DNA of 64,000 bases from Bacillus sp. FJAT-42315 (GTDB lineage Bacteria > Bacillota > Bacilli > Bacillales > Domibacillaceae). How positions within the stretch are numbered: the first letter of the stretch is position 1; every line of letters begins with the position of its first letter. The notes below the pieces were generated by a model. It made no database searches. It was not told where the DNA came from and saw only the letters and a program-made list of their open reading frames with translations. The DNA is taken from contig NZ_KZ454941.1 in NCBI RefSeq assembly GCF_002797375.1, forward strand, positions 1,915,291-1,979,290. Reading direction: 5' to 3'. A program made the translations under genes and the position numbers. Positions 35,285 to 44,827 of the stretch are shown in pieces.

Positions 35285-36286
35285 TTACTTCATCGCTTTC
35301 GTTGCTAGGTCGGTATTGACTAATATCGAATAATCGACTGTTTGTGGAAGTTCACCAGCACTTTTCATCACCGCTTGCAAGTTCTCCCATTCTTCTTCAT
35401 CTAATAAAGGGTTTGTCGCAAAGCTATTTTGTGATTTATAACGATCGACGACGGTAGCGATCAGCTCTTCAGGCGTATCATCAAAATAAGGAGCAATAAT
35501 TTTCGCTATTTCTTCCGCTGAATGCGTATCGACAAACAGTTGTCCTTTGTAGATGGCTTTTGTAAAGTGTTCGAGTGTTTCACTATTGTTTTTAATATAG
35601 CTTTCTTTTGCCATGAAGGTCGTATATGGAAGTTTTCCTGACTCCTTTCCAAAAGAAGCGACGATATGCCCAATCCCTTCTTTTTCAAAGAGGCTCGCTT
35701 GTGGTTCGAATAACTGGACGTAATCCCCTGAACCAGAAGCAAAAGCACTTGGAAGGTTGGCGAAATCAATATTTTGAATGAGATTTAAATCTTTGTGTGG
35801 ATTAATCCCGTGTTTCTTTAATGTGAATTCTCCCGCCATTTGCGGCATGCCACCTTTTCTTTGCCCTAAAAAAGTACTTCCTTTTAATTGTTCCCACGCA
35901 AAAAACTCAGGTTTCTTTCTTGCGACGAGAAAGGTTCCATCGGTTTGTGTGAGTTGAGCAAAGTTAATGACGCGATCTTTCGCTCCTTGGGCTTCTACAT
36001 AAATCGATGTTTCACTACCAACGAGAGCGATATCAGCACTATTGGATAATAAATTCGTCATCGTTTTGTCGCCGCCCCAAGTTGTTTTTAAATCGACCGT
36101 AATTCCTTCTTCTTCAAAAAAGCCTTTTTCAATCGCTACATATTGTGGGGCATAAAAAATCGATCGGGTGACTTCCGCAACGCGAACGGTTTCCATTTTT
36201 TCAGACTCTTTTGCAGGGGAGCACCCAATGAAAAAGCCTACAGCCGCTACGACTAAAGCGATCAATAAAAAGGATACCTTCTTCAT
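35285..36286 (-). CDS. ABC transporter substrate-binding lipoprotein (SsuA/THI5-like, YtlA type)
   Basis: A 333-residue protein with a lipoprotein signal peptide whose lipobox is FIGC, giving a lipid-modified Cys near residue 22. The mature part has VRVAEVTRSIFYAPQYVAIEKGFF-type opening (core FYAPQYVAIEKGFFEEEGI), and NSADIALVGSET, as in NMT1/THI5-like binders. I start it at ATG 36286 (AAGGAGG 7 nt before), not 36292. It is divergent from the ATPase/permease genes of the same importer. The substrate may be an aliphatic sulfonate, thiamine precursor or other; it cannot be told here. Confidence 0.85.
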   Translation of the reverse strand: MKKVSFLLIALVVAAVGFFIGCSPAKESEKMETVRVAEVTRSIFYAPQYVAIEKGFFEEEGITVDLKTTWGGDKTMTNLLSNSADIALVGSETSIYVEAQGAKDRVINFAQLTQTDGTFLVARKKPEFFAWEQLKGSTFLGQRKGGMPQMAGEFTLKKHGINPHKDLNLIQNIDFANLPSAFASGSGDYVQLFEPQASLFEKEGIGHIVASFGKESGKLPYTTFMAKESYIKNNSETLEHFTKAIYKGQLFVDTHSAEEIAKIIAPYFDDTPEELIATVVDRYKSQNSFATNPLLDEEEWENLQAVMKSAGELPQTVDYSILVNTDLATKAMK

Positions 36287-36420
36287 CCTCATTCCCTCCT
36301 TGAAGAACGGATTTTTATCTTTCTATATATATGAAAGGAAGAATCATAAATTGTTTTGTCCACCAAATTCACCTTTTTTTCTTTTTACAATATATTGAAT
36401 AAATAAGGGAGGGGTTTGGT

Positions 36421-37200
36421 GTGGTCCTTTTAAAGTTGCAGTCTGTCAGTCAAACGTACTTTTCGAAGCAATCGGCGACAAAGGCATTACAAAATATTCA
36501 TTTAACTGTAGAAGAAGGAGAGTTCATTTCTTTTCTTGGTCCCAGTGGCTGCGGAAAGACGACGATGTTATCGATCATTTCCGGGCTGTTACCTCCGACA
36601 AAAGGCACCGTCGTTTTAAATGGAGAGCTGATTGAGGGACCTCATCCGAAAGTCGGTTATATGCTACAGCAAGACTATTTGTTTCCATGGAAAACGGTGA
36701 AGGAAAACATCTTTCTTGGATTAAAATTAAGAGGCATGAAGGAAGAGGAGTATAAGGCATATACGCTAGCGCTATTGAAAGAAGTAGGATTAGATCATGT
36801 GATCAATCAATATCCAAGTCAGCTGTCAGGAGGCATGCGGCAGCGTGTGGCATTTGTTCGCACACTCGCTACCGACCCGAAAATCTTATTGTTAGATGAA
36901 CCATTTTCCGCACTAGATTATAAGACGAAGCTGAAACTTGAAAATCTTGTGTCTAAAATACTGCTTGAACGAAACAAAACAGCTATTCTCGTAACGCATG
37001 ATATTGGTGAAGCGATCGCGATGAGTGAAAAAATTATTCTTTTTTCTAGAAATCCGGGGCGTATTGAACGGATCTTTCTCGTGCCTGAAGCATTGAGAAA
37101 TCTTCACCCGTTTGCCGCCAGACAACATCCAGAGTACTCGGTGTTGTTCCAACAAATATGGGAGGAGTTGGAGCGCATTGAACAAAAGGAAAGTAAATAA
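36421..37200 (+). CDS. ABC transporter ATPase (SsuB/YtlC type)
   Basis: A 259-residue ATPase with Walker [10 protein letters not shown] (residues about 40-48), Q-loop [13 protein letters not shown], signature LSGGMRQR, Walker [13 protein letters not shown], and the H-loop VTHDIGEA. The FPWKTV form after the Q-loop is typical of nitrate/sulfonate/taurine importers. The start is GTG 36421. Its end overlaps the permease gene by 23 nt. It is divergent from the binding-protein gene, with 134 nt between the two starts. Confidence 0.9.
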   Translation: MVLLKLQSVSQTYFSKQSATKALQNIHLTVEEGEFISFLGPSGCGKTTMLSIISGLLPPTKGTVVLNGELIEGPHPKVGYMLQQDYLFPWKTVKENIFLGLKLRGMKEEEYKAYTLALLKEVGLDHVINQYPSQLSGGMRQRVAFVRTLATDPKILLLDEPFSALDYKTKLKLENLVSKILLERNKTAILVTHDIGEAIAMSEKIILFSRNPGRIERIFLVPEALRNLHPFAARQHPEYSVLFQQIWEELERIEQKESK

Positions 37201-37981
37201 GTCACATGAAGAATTTCTTCAACAAATCAAAGTAGAAAAACGACGAGTAAGAACGGTCCAGATATTGATGTTTGTGGTGTTTCTCGCTCTTTGGGAAATC
37301 TCCTCTAGACAGGAATGGATCAATCCGTTATTGTTCAGTTCGCCTAAACAAATAACTGCTTTATTTATTGAAAAAGTGGGGGATGGCAGTCTGTTTTCTC
37401 ATGTGGGCATCACGCTCTTTGAAACGATCTGTGGCTTTTTACTAGGCACCTTATTTGGTACATTGCTAGCAGCTTTATTATGGTGGAATTCTTTTCTTTC
37501 TAGAGTGTTAGATCCATACTTAGTTATTTTAAATGCGATGCCCAAAATCGCTCTTGGTCCGATCTTAATTGTCACCCTTGGACCGAACTTTAAATCGATT
37601 TTGGGGATGGGCGTTTTAATCACCGTCATCATTACAACAATTGTCATTTATTCGGCCTTTAAAAATGTCGAGCCTAACTATGTGAAAGTCATTCAAACAT
37701 TTGGGGGATCAAAATTTCATTGCTTTAAAGAAGCGGTGTTGCCGGCGAGCTTTCCGACCATTATTTCGACGTTAAAAGTCAATGTCGGGCTTGCGTGGGT
37801 AGGGGTGATTGTCGGAGAATTCCTCGTTTCAAAACAAGGACTTGGCTATATGATCATTTACGGCTTCCAAGTCTTTAATTTTACACTTGTTCTTCTCAGC
37901 CTTGTCATTATTGCCGCCTTAGCGACCATTATGTACCAGCTTGTCGAGCTATTAGAACGAAAGCTAATCCGAGAGAAATAA
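37178..37981 (+). CDS. ABC transporter permease (SsuC/YtlD type)
   Basis: A 267-residue protein with about six transmembrane helices and the inner-loop coupling motif [25 protein letters not shown] (core EAVLPASFP and GLAWVG). I prefer the TTG start at 37178, near GGAG; a longer in-frame ATG at 37112 lies within the ATPase gene and gives an unlike N-terminus. The gene forms an importer with its two neighbours and ends in a bidirectional terminator. Confidence 0.85.
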   Translation: MNKRKVNKSHEEFLQQIKVEKRRVRTVQILMFVVFLALWEISSRQEWINPLLFSSPKQITALFIEKVGDGSLFSHVGITLFETICGFLLGTLFGTLLAALLWWNSFLSRVLDPYLVILNAMPKIALGPILIVTLGPNFKSILGMGVLITVIITTIVIYSAFKNVEPNYVKVIQTFGGSKFHCFKEAVLPASFPTIISTLKVNVGLAWVGVIVGEFLVSKQGLGYMIIYGFQVFNFTLVLLSLVIIAALATIMYQLVELLERKLIREK

Positions 37982-37984
37982 TAT

Positions 37985-38030
37985 AAAAAAAGACCTAAGT
38001 TGTTGTTTTTTATACACTTAGGTCTTTTTT
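37985..38030. terminator. Bidirectional terminator
   Basis: AAAAAAGACCTAAGT pairs with ACTTAGGTCTTTTTT, a perfect 15-bp stem with A and T runs on both ends. Confidence 0.9.
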
Positions 38031-38035
38031 GTATG

Positions 38036-38215
38036 CTATTGCTCCAATAAGCTTTGCAGAGGAACGGTTTGCTCTTTATCCGGATGATCGAGTGGATAAA
38101 TTCTTGCGGTTTCATTTTTGGCATCTACATTTTGAATGTAGATTGGTACACCGTTGTATGTGACGTGAATCATTTCTGGTGAAGCAGTAATTTCTTTGGC
38201 TCGCTGTGAATTCAT
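38036..38215 (-). CDS. sspH: H-type small acid-soluble spore protein SspH
   Basis: A 59-residue protein beginning MNSQRAKEITASPEM and with VTYNGVPIYIQNV and ARIYPLDHPD, the SspH pattern. SspH-type proteins lie in the dormant spore core. I start it at ATG 38215, after GGAGGAGGAAAC; the longer frame to 38272 gives a hydrophobic lead not found in the family. The promoter upstream looks like sigma G. This gene is the clearest sign that the organism makes endospores. Confidence 0.93.
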   Translation of the reverse strand: MNSQRAKEITASPEMIHVTYNGVPIYIQNVDAKNETARIYPLDHPDKEQTVPLQSLLEQ

Positions 38216-38245
38216 GTTTCCTCCTCCTTTTGTATGAACACTTTT

Positions 38246-38275
38246 TATTATGACCAACAAGAAGAAACTCATGCA
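38246..38275 (-). promoter_or_regulatory. Sigma-G-like promoter of sspH
   Basis: On the minus strand, TGCATG, a 17-nt spacer and CATAATA. The sigma G consensus is about TGAATA-N17/18-CATACTA. Position (31 nt before the start) and gene type agree. Confidence 0.6.
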
Positions 38276-38417
38276 CCATTGTATATTTCATCAAATAACA
38301 AATATAACAAAAATATTACAAAATATGCGAAATCCTAGCAAAGTAAAAAAATAGATGTAAAATAATGAATGTATAAGTCTAGAAAGCTCGTTATTTATTG
38401 AGAATGGAGGAAAAGTA

Positions 38418-39866
38418 GTGAAAAGAAGTTCATTTATTGTCGCTTTAGCATTTTCTTTAATTATTTCTTTGTTTGGAGTAAATGCGTCTGCTCAAGCGGC
38501 AGGTTTTACTGATGTGCCAAGCCGAGCCTTAAAGGAAGTTAACTTTTTAGCTGAAGGGGGAATCGCTAAAGGTTCTTCACCAACCGAGTTCGGTACCAAC
38601 AAAACCGTGAACCGGGTGGAGGCTGCTGTCTTTATCGGACGAGCGCTACAGCTAAATGGAGAAAAACGGTCAACAGACTTTAAAGACGTACATGCTAGTA
38701 GCTTTGCTTCTGGGTATATCCAATCTGTTGTAGACAAAGGGATTATCTCAGGGAATGGCAACGGATCGTTTTTACCGAATAAATCTGTTACTCGCGGTGA
38801 AATGGCTTTGATGATTACGAAGGCATTTGGTTATTCATTTGATGGTTCCTTACGAGGAGCAGAACAAGCGTTAATGTCTCGTGGGATCGCCAATGGAATG
38901 GCGGATGGTACGTTTGGTTCCAATGTGACTCTTAGTCGCGCGGATTTCGCTGTGTTCCTTGCTCGTGCCATTCAACCAGAATTTCGTTTGCACACGTCTG
39001 TACAATTCAATGACACGCGTTGGTCTAAAGCGAATGACTTAAACGTTCGCTCCGGCCCGTCAACGGCTTATTCGGTTAAAGGGAAAATTCAAGCTAATGA
39101 CAAAGTGCTTGCTGCCCATGAAGTGGGTGGCTGGACGTACATCAAATCTGATGATACTGTCGGATTTGTAAGCACGAGTTATTTAAAAGACGGCTCAGCA
39201 GATGGAAGTAATAACCCAGACACAGAACAGCCAGATCAAGGGGATGTTGATTCGCGCTTAAAAAATCAAACGATTATTCTTGATCCTGGTCACGGTGGCC
39301 ATGATCCAGGAGCGATTGGTTTTGGATTAAGAGAGAAAGATGTTGTATTATCAACTAGCTTGAAATTGAATCAATTATTCAAACAAACACCATTTAAAGT
39401 GAAAATGACTCGCTCAGATGATCGTTACATTAAAATTAATGATCGCGTATCGTATGCGATTAATAATAAAGGGAATACATTTGTGAGTATTCATGCGAAC
39501 GCTGCATCTAGTTCTTCGGCGAATGGAACAGAAACGATTTATCATGCGGCGAAAGGGAACCCTTATGTGGCTGATAGTAAGCTGTTAGCATCGAAAATTC
39601 AAAACCGTTTAATTGCGGCATTGAAAACAAGAGATCGTGACATTAAGAGTACCGAACAACTAGGAAGAAATTTAGGTGTCTTAACCAACAATAAAATGCC
39701 AGCTACTTTAGTTGAATTAGGCTTTATCACAAATAAGAAAGAAAATGATATGTTAAAGTCTGCTCACTGGCAAAACGTTATGGCGAAAGCGATGTACGAT
39801 GGTGTATTAGATTACTACGCGGCGAAAGGCTATGATGTAAAGGCTCTTTACCAAGTAGGGAAATAA
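38418..39866 (+). CDS. Secreted SLH- and SH3-domain N-acetylmuramoyl-L-alanine amidase
   Basis: A 482-residue protein with a signal peptide (ends near ASAQAA), SLH repeats over residues about 31-190 (for example FLAEGGIAKGSSPTEFGTNK and VVDKGIISGNGNGSFLPNK), an SH3-type domain at about 205-255 (LNVRSGPSTAYSVKGKI), and an Amidase_3 domain from about 287 on. Zinc and catalytic residues are in ILDPGHGGHDPG, LREKD, SIHANA and LVELGF. SLH repeats bind pyruvylated cell-wall polymers, so it is a wall-bound autolysin. The start is GTG 38418 behind GGAGG. Single gene. Confidence 0.94.
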   Translation: MKRSSFIVALAFSLIISLFGVNASAQAAGFTDVPSRALKEVNFLAEGGIAKGSSPTEFGTNKTVNRVEAAVFIGRALQLNGEKRSTDFKDVHASSFASGYIQSVVDKGIISGNGNGSFLPNKSVTRGEMALMITKAFGYSFDGSLRGAEQALMSRGIANGMADGTFGSNVTLSRADFAVFLARAIQPEFRLHTSVQFNDTRWSKANDLNVRSGPSTAYSVKGKIQANDKVLAAHEVGGWTYIKSDDTVGFVSTSYLKDGSADGSNNPDTEQPDQGDVDSRLKNQTIILDPGHGGHDPGAIGFGLREKDVVLSTSLKLNQLFKQTPFKVKMTRSDDRYIKINDRVSYAINNKGNTFVSIHANAASSSSANGTETIYHAAKGNPYVADSKLLASKIQNRLIAALKTRDRDIKSTEQLGRNLGVLTNNKMPATLVELGFITNKKENDMLKSAHWQNVMAKAMYDGVLDYYAAKGYDVKALYQVGK

Positions 39867-39883
39867 AGTGGTGGAAATTAGTA

Positions 39884-39917
39884 GCAGAAAGACGATATTG
39901 GTCTTTCTGTTTTTTTT
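39884..39917 (+). terminator. Terminator of the SLH amidase gene
   Basis: CAGAAAGAC and GTCTTTCTG around a short loop, followed by eight Ts. Confidence 0.88.
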
Positions 39918-39963
39918 GCGTAAAGATATAATAATAGTAAACTAACTTGGAAAGGCTTGAAAA

Positions 39964-41736
39964 ATGAAAAATAGTAACAATTTAGAACGTCAGCTGCATA
40001 CATTCATCCAAGTATCTAAAAATATCACGAACAATCGCAGTTTAACACAATTAATCCAAGAAATTATTGAAGAGGTCATTGAAGCGATCGACAAAGCAGA
40101 TGCAGGTTTTTTGCTTTTATGGGATGAAGAAGAACAATTGTTAAACATTGAAGCCGCTGTTAATTTTAAAGAGGAAATGTATTTAAATAATAAGTTGCTT
40201 TCGGGTGAGGGCATTAGTGGAACGGTATTTGCGACAGGAAAGAGCTTATTAATTAATGGGGAAAGCAACATTCAAGCGGCGATGTCAAATATGCGAAACA
40301 AAACTTTTCAGTACTATTTAAAGTCAACTGTTCATGCATTTATCCCTAAAAGCTGTGTCTCTGTTCCGCTGATTCATCAACAGAAAAAAATTGGTGTGTT
40401 AACGATTGATAATTTTCATAATAATGGCTTCTTCTCTCAAGATGATTTGAGCTTCCTTGAAGCGATTGGCAGTCAAATTGCCATTTCGATAGTGAATGCT
40501 CGAACGTTTTATGAAAAACAGCTTCGAACAAAGCAGTTAGAAACGACTTTGACCCTTCACAATCAATTAAATGAAGCGGCTCTGAAAGGCAATGGATTAA
40601 AATCTCTAGTCGAGCGATTAGCTAAAATTGTACAAAGTCGTATTTACTACTTTGATCCATTGTTCCGAATAGAACTAGCTTACTCTCGTTCGAATGAGGA
40701 TGTTCCTTTCTTTCAAGAGTGGCTTCGTCATCATAGTGAGGTGCTCAATACTTCCCAACACCTTTTCCCTATTGTCAGCGATGAGCAAAAAAGAGGCTAT
40801 GCCTTATCGATTCAATCTTCGTTTGGTCCGATTGGATACTTAGTGATCGAGGGTCATACCTCATCTTTAGATATAGTAAAGGAACTTACAATTAAGCATG
40901 CCGCTTCTATTATTGCTATTGAGCAAATGAAGTTTCAAGAACATTTTAAATATGAGAAGGAGGAGAAAGGGAAATTACTAGTTGAGTTGCTCCAACAAAA
41001 TTTAACATCAGATGTCCAATTCTCTTTGAGGAAATTTGGTATTTTAAAAGCGCATTCATATCGTTTTTTAGCTGTTAAAAACAAAAATATTGGGATTGAA
41101 GCCGTTCATCATATAGCCGCTTTTGAACAAGTAATGACAGAGCTTTTTTCTAAAGGTTATTATGTTGTTACTTTTCCTCATGATCAAGCGATATTTGTTC
41201 TTCTTGGGGCAAAAAATGAAGAAGGAGTAGATCGCCTTGATCAAATTACTTTGTTAGCTGATCGATTGCTCCTTGTTTATCCGAATTCTAAATTATTTAT
41301 TGGGCGATCCGTTCGCACGTTGCAACATGTATCTATTTCTCATAAAGATGTTGAATTATTAGTTATGGAAGAAGGTTACAAGAGGGAGCAAGCACAAATA
41401 AGAACTTTTAAGGAGTTAGGCTTTAAGCGTTATTTAATGACTTTAAATGAAGAGAGCAGAGACTATTTTATAGAAGATATTCTAGGTCCAGTCTTGCCGG
41501 ATTCAGAGCATGAAGTACAAAATGAGTTATTGAATACTTTGCGTAGTTACTTCGAGAGTCATAAAAATGTTGCTCTCACTGCCGAGCGTTTACATTTGCA
41601 TCAAAATACGGTGTACTATCGTTTGCAACAATTACAAAATAAATTAAATTGTAGTTTTGATAACTTAAATGACTTAACTAACATCCAAGCTGCACTCTTT
41701 CTACTTGAATGGAAAAACATGATCGACAATTCGTAA
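39964..41736 (+). CDS. GAF-domain PucR/CdaR-type transcriptional regulator
   Basis: A 590-residue protein. Residues about 10-180 are a GAF sensor domain (ADAGFLLLWDEEEQLLNIEA core GFLLLWDEE; SCVSVPLIHQQKKIGVLTIDN core SVPLIHQQKKIGVL). The middle has no clear family. Residues about 530-588 are the PucR-type C-terminal helix-turn-helix (LLNTLRSYFESHKNVALTAERLHLHQNTVYYRL core HLHQNTVYYRL). It lies next to, and convergent with, the AbgT/amidohydrolase genes, so it could control them; this is inference from position. Confidence 0.88.
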   Translation: MKNSNNLERQLHTFIQVSKNITNNRSLTQLIQEIIEEVIEAIDKADAGFLLLWDEEEQLLNIEAAVNFKEEMYLNNKLLSGEGISGTVFATGKSLLINGESNIQAAMSNMRNKTFQYYLKSTVHAFIPKSCVSVPLIHQQKKIGVLTIDNFHNNGFFSQDDLSFLEAIGSQIAISIVNARTFYEKQLRTKQLETTLTLHNQLNEAALKGNGLKSLVERLAKIVQSRIYYFDPLFRIELAYSRSNEDVPFFQEWLRHHSEVLNTSQHLFPIVSDEQKRGYALSIQSSFGPIGYLVIEGHTSSLDIVKELTIKHAASIIAIEQMKFQEHFKYEKEEKGKLLVELLQQNLTSDVQFSLRKFGILKAHSYRFLAVKNKNIGIEAVHHIAAFEQVMTELFSKGYYVVTFPHDQAIFVLLGAKNEEGVDRLDQITLLADRLLLVYPNSKLFIGRSVRTLQHVSISHKDVELLVMEEGYKREQAQIRTFKELGFKRYLMTLNEESRDYFIEDILGPVLPDSEHEVQNELLNTLRSYFESHKNVALTAERLHLHQNTVYYRLQQLQNKLNCSFDNLNDLTNIQAALFLLEWKNMIDNS

Positions 41737-41741
41737 TTGAA

Positions 41742-41773
41742 AAGCGACCAATCCTAATTAGGATTGGTCGCTT
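41742..41773. terminator. Perfect palindrome between convergent genes, probable terminator
   Basis: A 32-nt perfect palindrome (arm AAGCGACCAATCCTAA). No T-run follows on the plus strand, so it may act through the strong stem alone or as a protein site; the position between two gene ends favours termination. Confidence 0.65.
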
Positions 41774-41779
41774 CAATCA

Positions 41780-42952
41780 TTATGTTGTTAAATATTGAAC
41801 GGTGGCTAAACCTAATGTTTTAGCTGCAATTAGCATCGCTCGCTCATCAATATTAAATTTCGGGTGATGATGAGGGTAGATTTCTTGCCATTGTGGATCA
41901 CAAGCACCTGTAAAGAAAAACGTTCCTTTTACGTGCTGTAAGTAATAAGCAAAATCTTCTCCTCCCATTAAAGGATCACATACGCGAACTTCTTTTATTT
42001 CAACGACATCTTTGGCTATTTCCATTAAAAAGTCCGTCTCTTCTTGATGATTCACGACAGCAGGATACCCGCGTTTATAATGGAAGTCGAAAGTAGCATC
42101 CGTTGCCAAACAAGCAGCCTGTAACACTTTTTCAAGTTCTTGTTCAATAAGGCTTCTTGCTTCCTCGTCAAATGTGCGAACGGTTCCTTTTAAATAAGCT
42201 GTATCTGCAATCACATTAAAAGGATTTAATGCCTCGAAGTGTCCAATGGATACGACCGCTGGATGTAGAGGATTGACCCGTCGTGACACAATCTGTTGAG
42301 CATTCGTGACAAACTGAGAACCGATAACGACAGCATCCTTTGTTAAATGTGGCTCTGATCCATGACCACCTTTTCCTTGGATTGTTACTTCAAATCCATC
42401 TGCGGCAGCCATAATCGGTCCACTTTTGACCATGATATTTCCTGTTGGCTCCGTTGCCCATAAATGGGTGCCGAAGATCACATCGACGCCCTCTAAACAG
42501 CCGTCCTCGATCATGGAAATCGCTCCACCTGGGGCAACTTCTTCTGCATGTTGATGAATGAACACAATTGTGCCTTCAAGCTCGTCTTTCAATTGGTTAA
42601 GTACCTTGGCTAGTACTAATAAAGTAGCGGTGTGACCGTCGTGACCACACGCATGCATGACACCATCCACTTTAGATTTGTAAGGAAGATCATTCGCTTC
42701 TTGAATAGCAAGGGCATCAAAATCCGCTCGTAAAGCAACTGTTTTCCCCGGTTTTCCTCCACGAAGGGTCGCAACGACTCCACGGCCGCCTACTTCTGTT
42801 CTCACTTCATGACCTAACTGACGATGATACTCAGCGATGTAAGCAGGTGTTTTCACTTCCTGAAAAGATAGTTCTGGATTTTCGTGCAAATAACGGCGAA
42901 TCGAGACCATTTCATCATATTGTTGTTCTAATAATAAAGTTAATTTTTCCAT
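41780..42952 (-). CDS. M20-family amidohydrolase (N-acyl amino acid / aminobenzoyl-glutamate hydrolase type)
   Basis: A 390-residue metallopeptidase-like hydrolase: RRYLHENPELSFQE at the start, HACGHDGHTATLL near residue 104, the catalytic acid in IHQHAEEVAPGGA, a dimerisation domain near GKGGHGSEPH, and a last metal ligand in HHPKFNIDE. Family members cleave hippurate, N-acetyl amino acids or p-aminobenzoyl-glutamate. The upstream AbgT transporter gene (31 nt away, same strand) suggests that it cleaves the imported acyl amino acid. Confidence 0.9.
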   Translation of the reverse strand: MEKLTLLLEQQYDEMVSIRRYLHENPELSFQEVKTPAYIAEYHRQLGHEVRTEVGGRGVVATLRGGKPGKTVALRADFDALAIQEANDLPYKSKVDGVMHACGHDGHTATLLVLAKVLNQLKDELEGTIVFIHQHAEEVAPGGAISMIEDGCLEGVDVIFGTHLWATEPTGNIMVKSGPIMAAADGFEVTIQGKGGHGSEPHLTKDAVVIGSQFVTNAQQIVSRRVNPLHPAVVSIGHFEALNPFNVIADTAYLKGTVRTFDEEARSLIEQELEKVLQAACLATDATFDFHYKRGYPAVVNHQEETDFLMEIAKDVVEIKEVRVCDPLMGGEDFAYYLQHVKGTFFFTGACDPQWQEIYPHHHPKFNIDERAMLIAAKTLGLATVQYLTT

Positions 42953-42982
42953 TATAATCCCTCTTTCATTTATCTATCATTT

Positions 42983-44533
42983 TTACTTTAAGAAAATTGG
43001 GTCTCCTGGTCCTACCGGTAACCCTAACAAGTACCAAGCGGCAAACATGATGATCCAGCCAATGGCAAAGAAAAAAGAGTACGGTAATAAGGCGGAGATT
43101 AACGTTCCCATGCCGATCGATTTATCGAACTTTCGTGCAAATGCTAGTAAAATAGCAAAATAAGCTAGCATAGGAGTAATCGGGTTGGTGACAGAATCAC
43201 CAATTCGGTAAGCCATTTGGGTAAATGCCGGGCTATAACCTAAATACATAAACATCGGCACGAAAATAGGTCCTAATAAAGCCCATTTAGCAGAAGCGCT
43301 AGCAATAAGTAGATTAATAAATGCGCAAATAATAATGAAACCGATGATCATAGGTAAACCTGTAAAATTCATCGCTTGTAGAAGCTCTGCGCCTTTAATA
43401 GCAATGATTGGCCCCAAGTTACTCCAACTAAAGAAAGCAATCATTTGAGCCGCGACAAAGGCTAGTACGATAAAAGGAGCTAAATCAGCAATTGATTTAA
43501 ACATTTTTTCAGCGACATCTTTATCACCTTTTAACGTCTTTGCCCCAATGCCATAAGCTAATGCTGGAATAAAGAAGAAGAACAACATAATTGGCACAAG
43601 TGATGACATAAACGGTGAATTTAGCAGTGAGCCCGTTTCAGCGTCACGAAGCCATCCGTTTTCTGGAACAACTAAAGCTAATATAAGGCTGATATATACA
43701 ATAAACGAAATTCCTGCAAACCTTAAACCGCGTTTTTCTACCGAAGTAATTTCTTCAAGCTTTTCTACAGTTCCTGTAAATTTTCCAAACCGAGGTTCTA
43801 CGAATTTAACAGTTACCCATGTAGCTATAATGACTAAGAAGAAACTAGAGGCAATTAAGAAATAATAGTTCATCGTAGCATTGCCTATATAATTAGGGTC
43901 AACCATTTTGGCTGCTTGTTCGGTCAATCCTGCTAGTAAAACGTCAAGGGAGTTGATTAACAAGTTAGCGCTATATCCACCAGCTACAGAAGCGTATGTT
44001 ACAACTAGTCCAACGATCGGGTTTCTGCCAACGCTCATAAAGATCAAGGCAGCGATCGGAGGAAGAACGATGAATGCAGCATCTACAGCAATATTACCGA
44101 TCATCCCTGTAAATACAATGACAGGTAAAATAAGAGAAGGAGGAGCACTTAGTACGGTCCTTTTCATTAAGGCCGAAATAAGTCCAGTTGATTCAGCGAG
44201 CCCTACCCCAAGCATAATGACAATTACTAAACCTAAAGGTGGGAAAGATGTGAAGTTTCCAACCATGTTAGTTAGTATTTGAATAAGCCCTTCGCGATTT
44301 AATAAATTCACCACCTCAATCACTTCACCACTACCAGGTGTAACAGCAGAAACACCTAATTTCGATAAAAAATAAGAAGCAAATAAAATGATGAAAGACA
44401 TGATAACAAACAATGTAACCGGATCAGGAAGTTTATTGCCTGATCGTTCAATGATATCTAAGAACCTATCAGATAACTTTTTCTTTCCTTCTACTAACGT
44501 AACCTCTTGCCTATCTTTTTCTAGAACATTCAT
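42983..44533 (-). CDS. AbgT-family transporter (p-aminobenzoyl-glutamate type)
   Basis: A 516-residue membrane protein with about 12 helices. Family signatures include FLDIIERSGNKLPDPVTLF near residue 25 and GDSVTNPITPMLAYF near residue 450. AbgT members carry p-aminobenzoyl-glutamate or, in some species, export sulfonamide drugs. It leads the two-gene operon with the amidohydrolase. AGGAGG lies before ATG 44533. The true substrate is unknown. Confidence 0.9.
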   Translation of the reverse strand: MNVLEKDRQEVTLVEGKKKLSDRFLDIIERSGNKLPDPVTLFVIMSFIILFASYFLSKLGVSAVTPGSGEVIEVVNLLNREGLIQILTNMVGNFTSFPPLGLVIVIMLGVGLAESTGLISALMKRTVLSAPPSLILPVIVFTGMIGNIAVDAAFIVLPPIAALIFMSVGRNPIVGLVVTYASVAGGYSANLLINSLDVLLAGLTEQAAKMVDPNYIGNATMNYYFLIASSFFLVIIATWVTVKFVEPRFGKFTGTVEKLEEITSVEKRGLRFAGISFIVYISLILALVVPENGWLRDAETGSLLNSPFMSSLVPIMLFFFFIPALAYGIGAKTLKGDKDVAEKMFKSIADLAPFIVLAFVAAQMIAFFSWSNLGPIIAIKGAELLQAMNFTGLPMIIGFIIICAFINLLIASASAKWALLGPIFVPMFMYLGYSPAFTQMAYRIGDSVTNPITPMLAYFAILLAFARKFDKSIGMGTLISALLPYSFFFAIGWIIMFAAWYLLGLPVGPGDPIFLK

Positions 44534-44787
44534 TGCATAACCTCCTGTGATGTTTAAATTTTAAGAATTTTTTAAATTATAAGTCTGTATTTTCCTCGAT
44601 TCTATGGAGATTTATACAAAAATAAAGGTGTTTTTTAGTAATAATACACAATTATATATGTTTTGTACTCAATTTCTTATTCCATGTTTCATTTGATTGT
44701 GAATGTGGGTTCGTTGTTAGTTTATTCATTACTAACAATTTGATCAGGAGATTATAATAGTTAGAAGGTTGAAAGAGGAAAAAACAT

Positions 44788-44821
44788 CGTCCGGCGCCTT
44801 TTTAGAAAAAGGCGCCGGACG
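44788..44821 (-). terminator. Terminator with a 16-bp perfect stem
   Basis: The arms CGTCCGGCGCCTTTTT (44788-44803) and AAAAAGGCGCCGGACG (44806-44821) are exact complements. On the minus strand the stem is followed by GATGTTTTTT. It ends the 44828 gene. The rest of the 44534-44787 gap is AT-rich with no gene. Confidence 0.82.
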
Positions 44822-44827
44822 GAAGTA

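Noticed and set aside
37112-37177. Longer ABC permease N-terminus from ATG 37112
   Set aside because: It adds a Cys/Ser-rich stretch inside the ATPase gene; the family N-terminus fits the TTG at 37178.
38492-38761. Antisense frame opposite the SLH domains
   Set aside because: A shadow of the amidase gene with no start signal.
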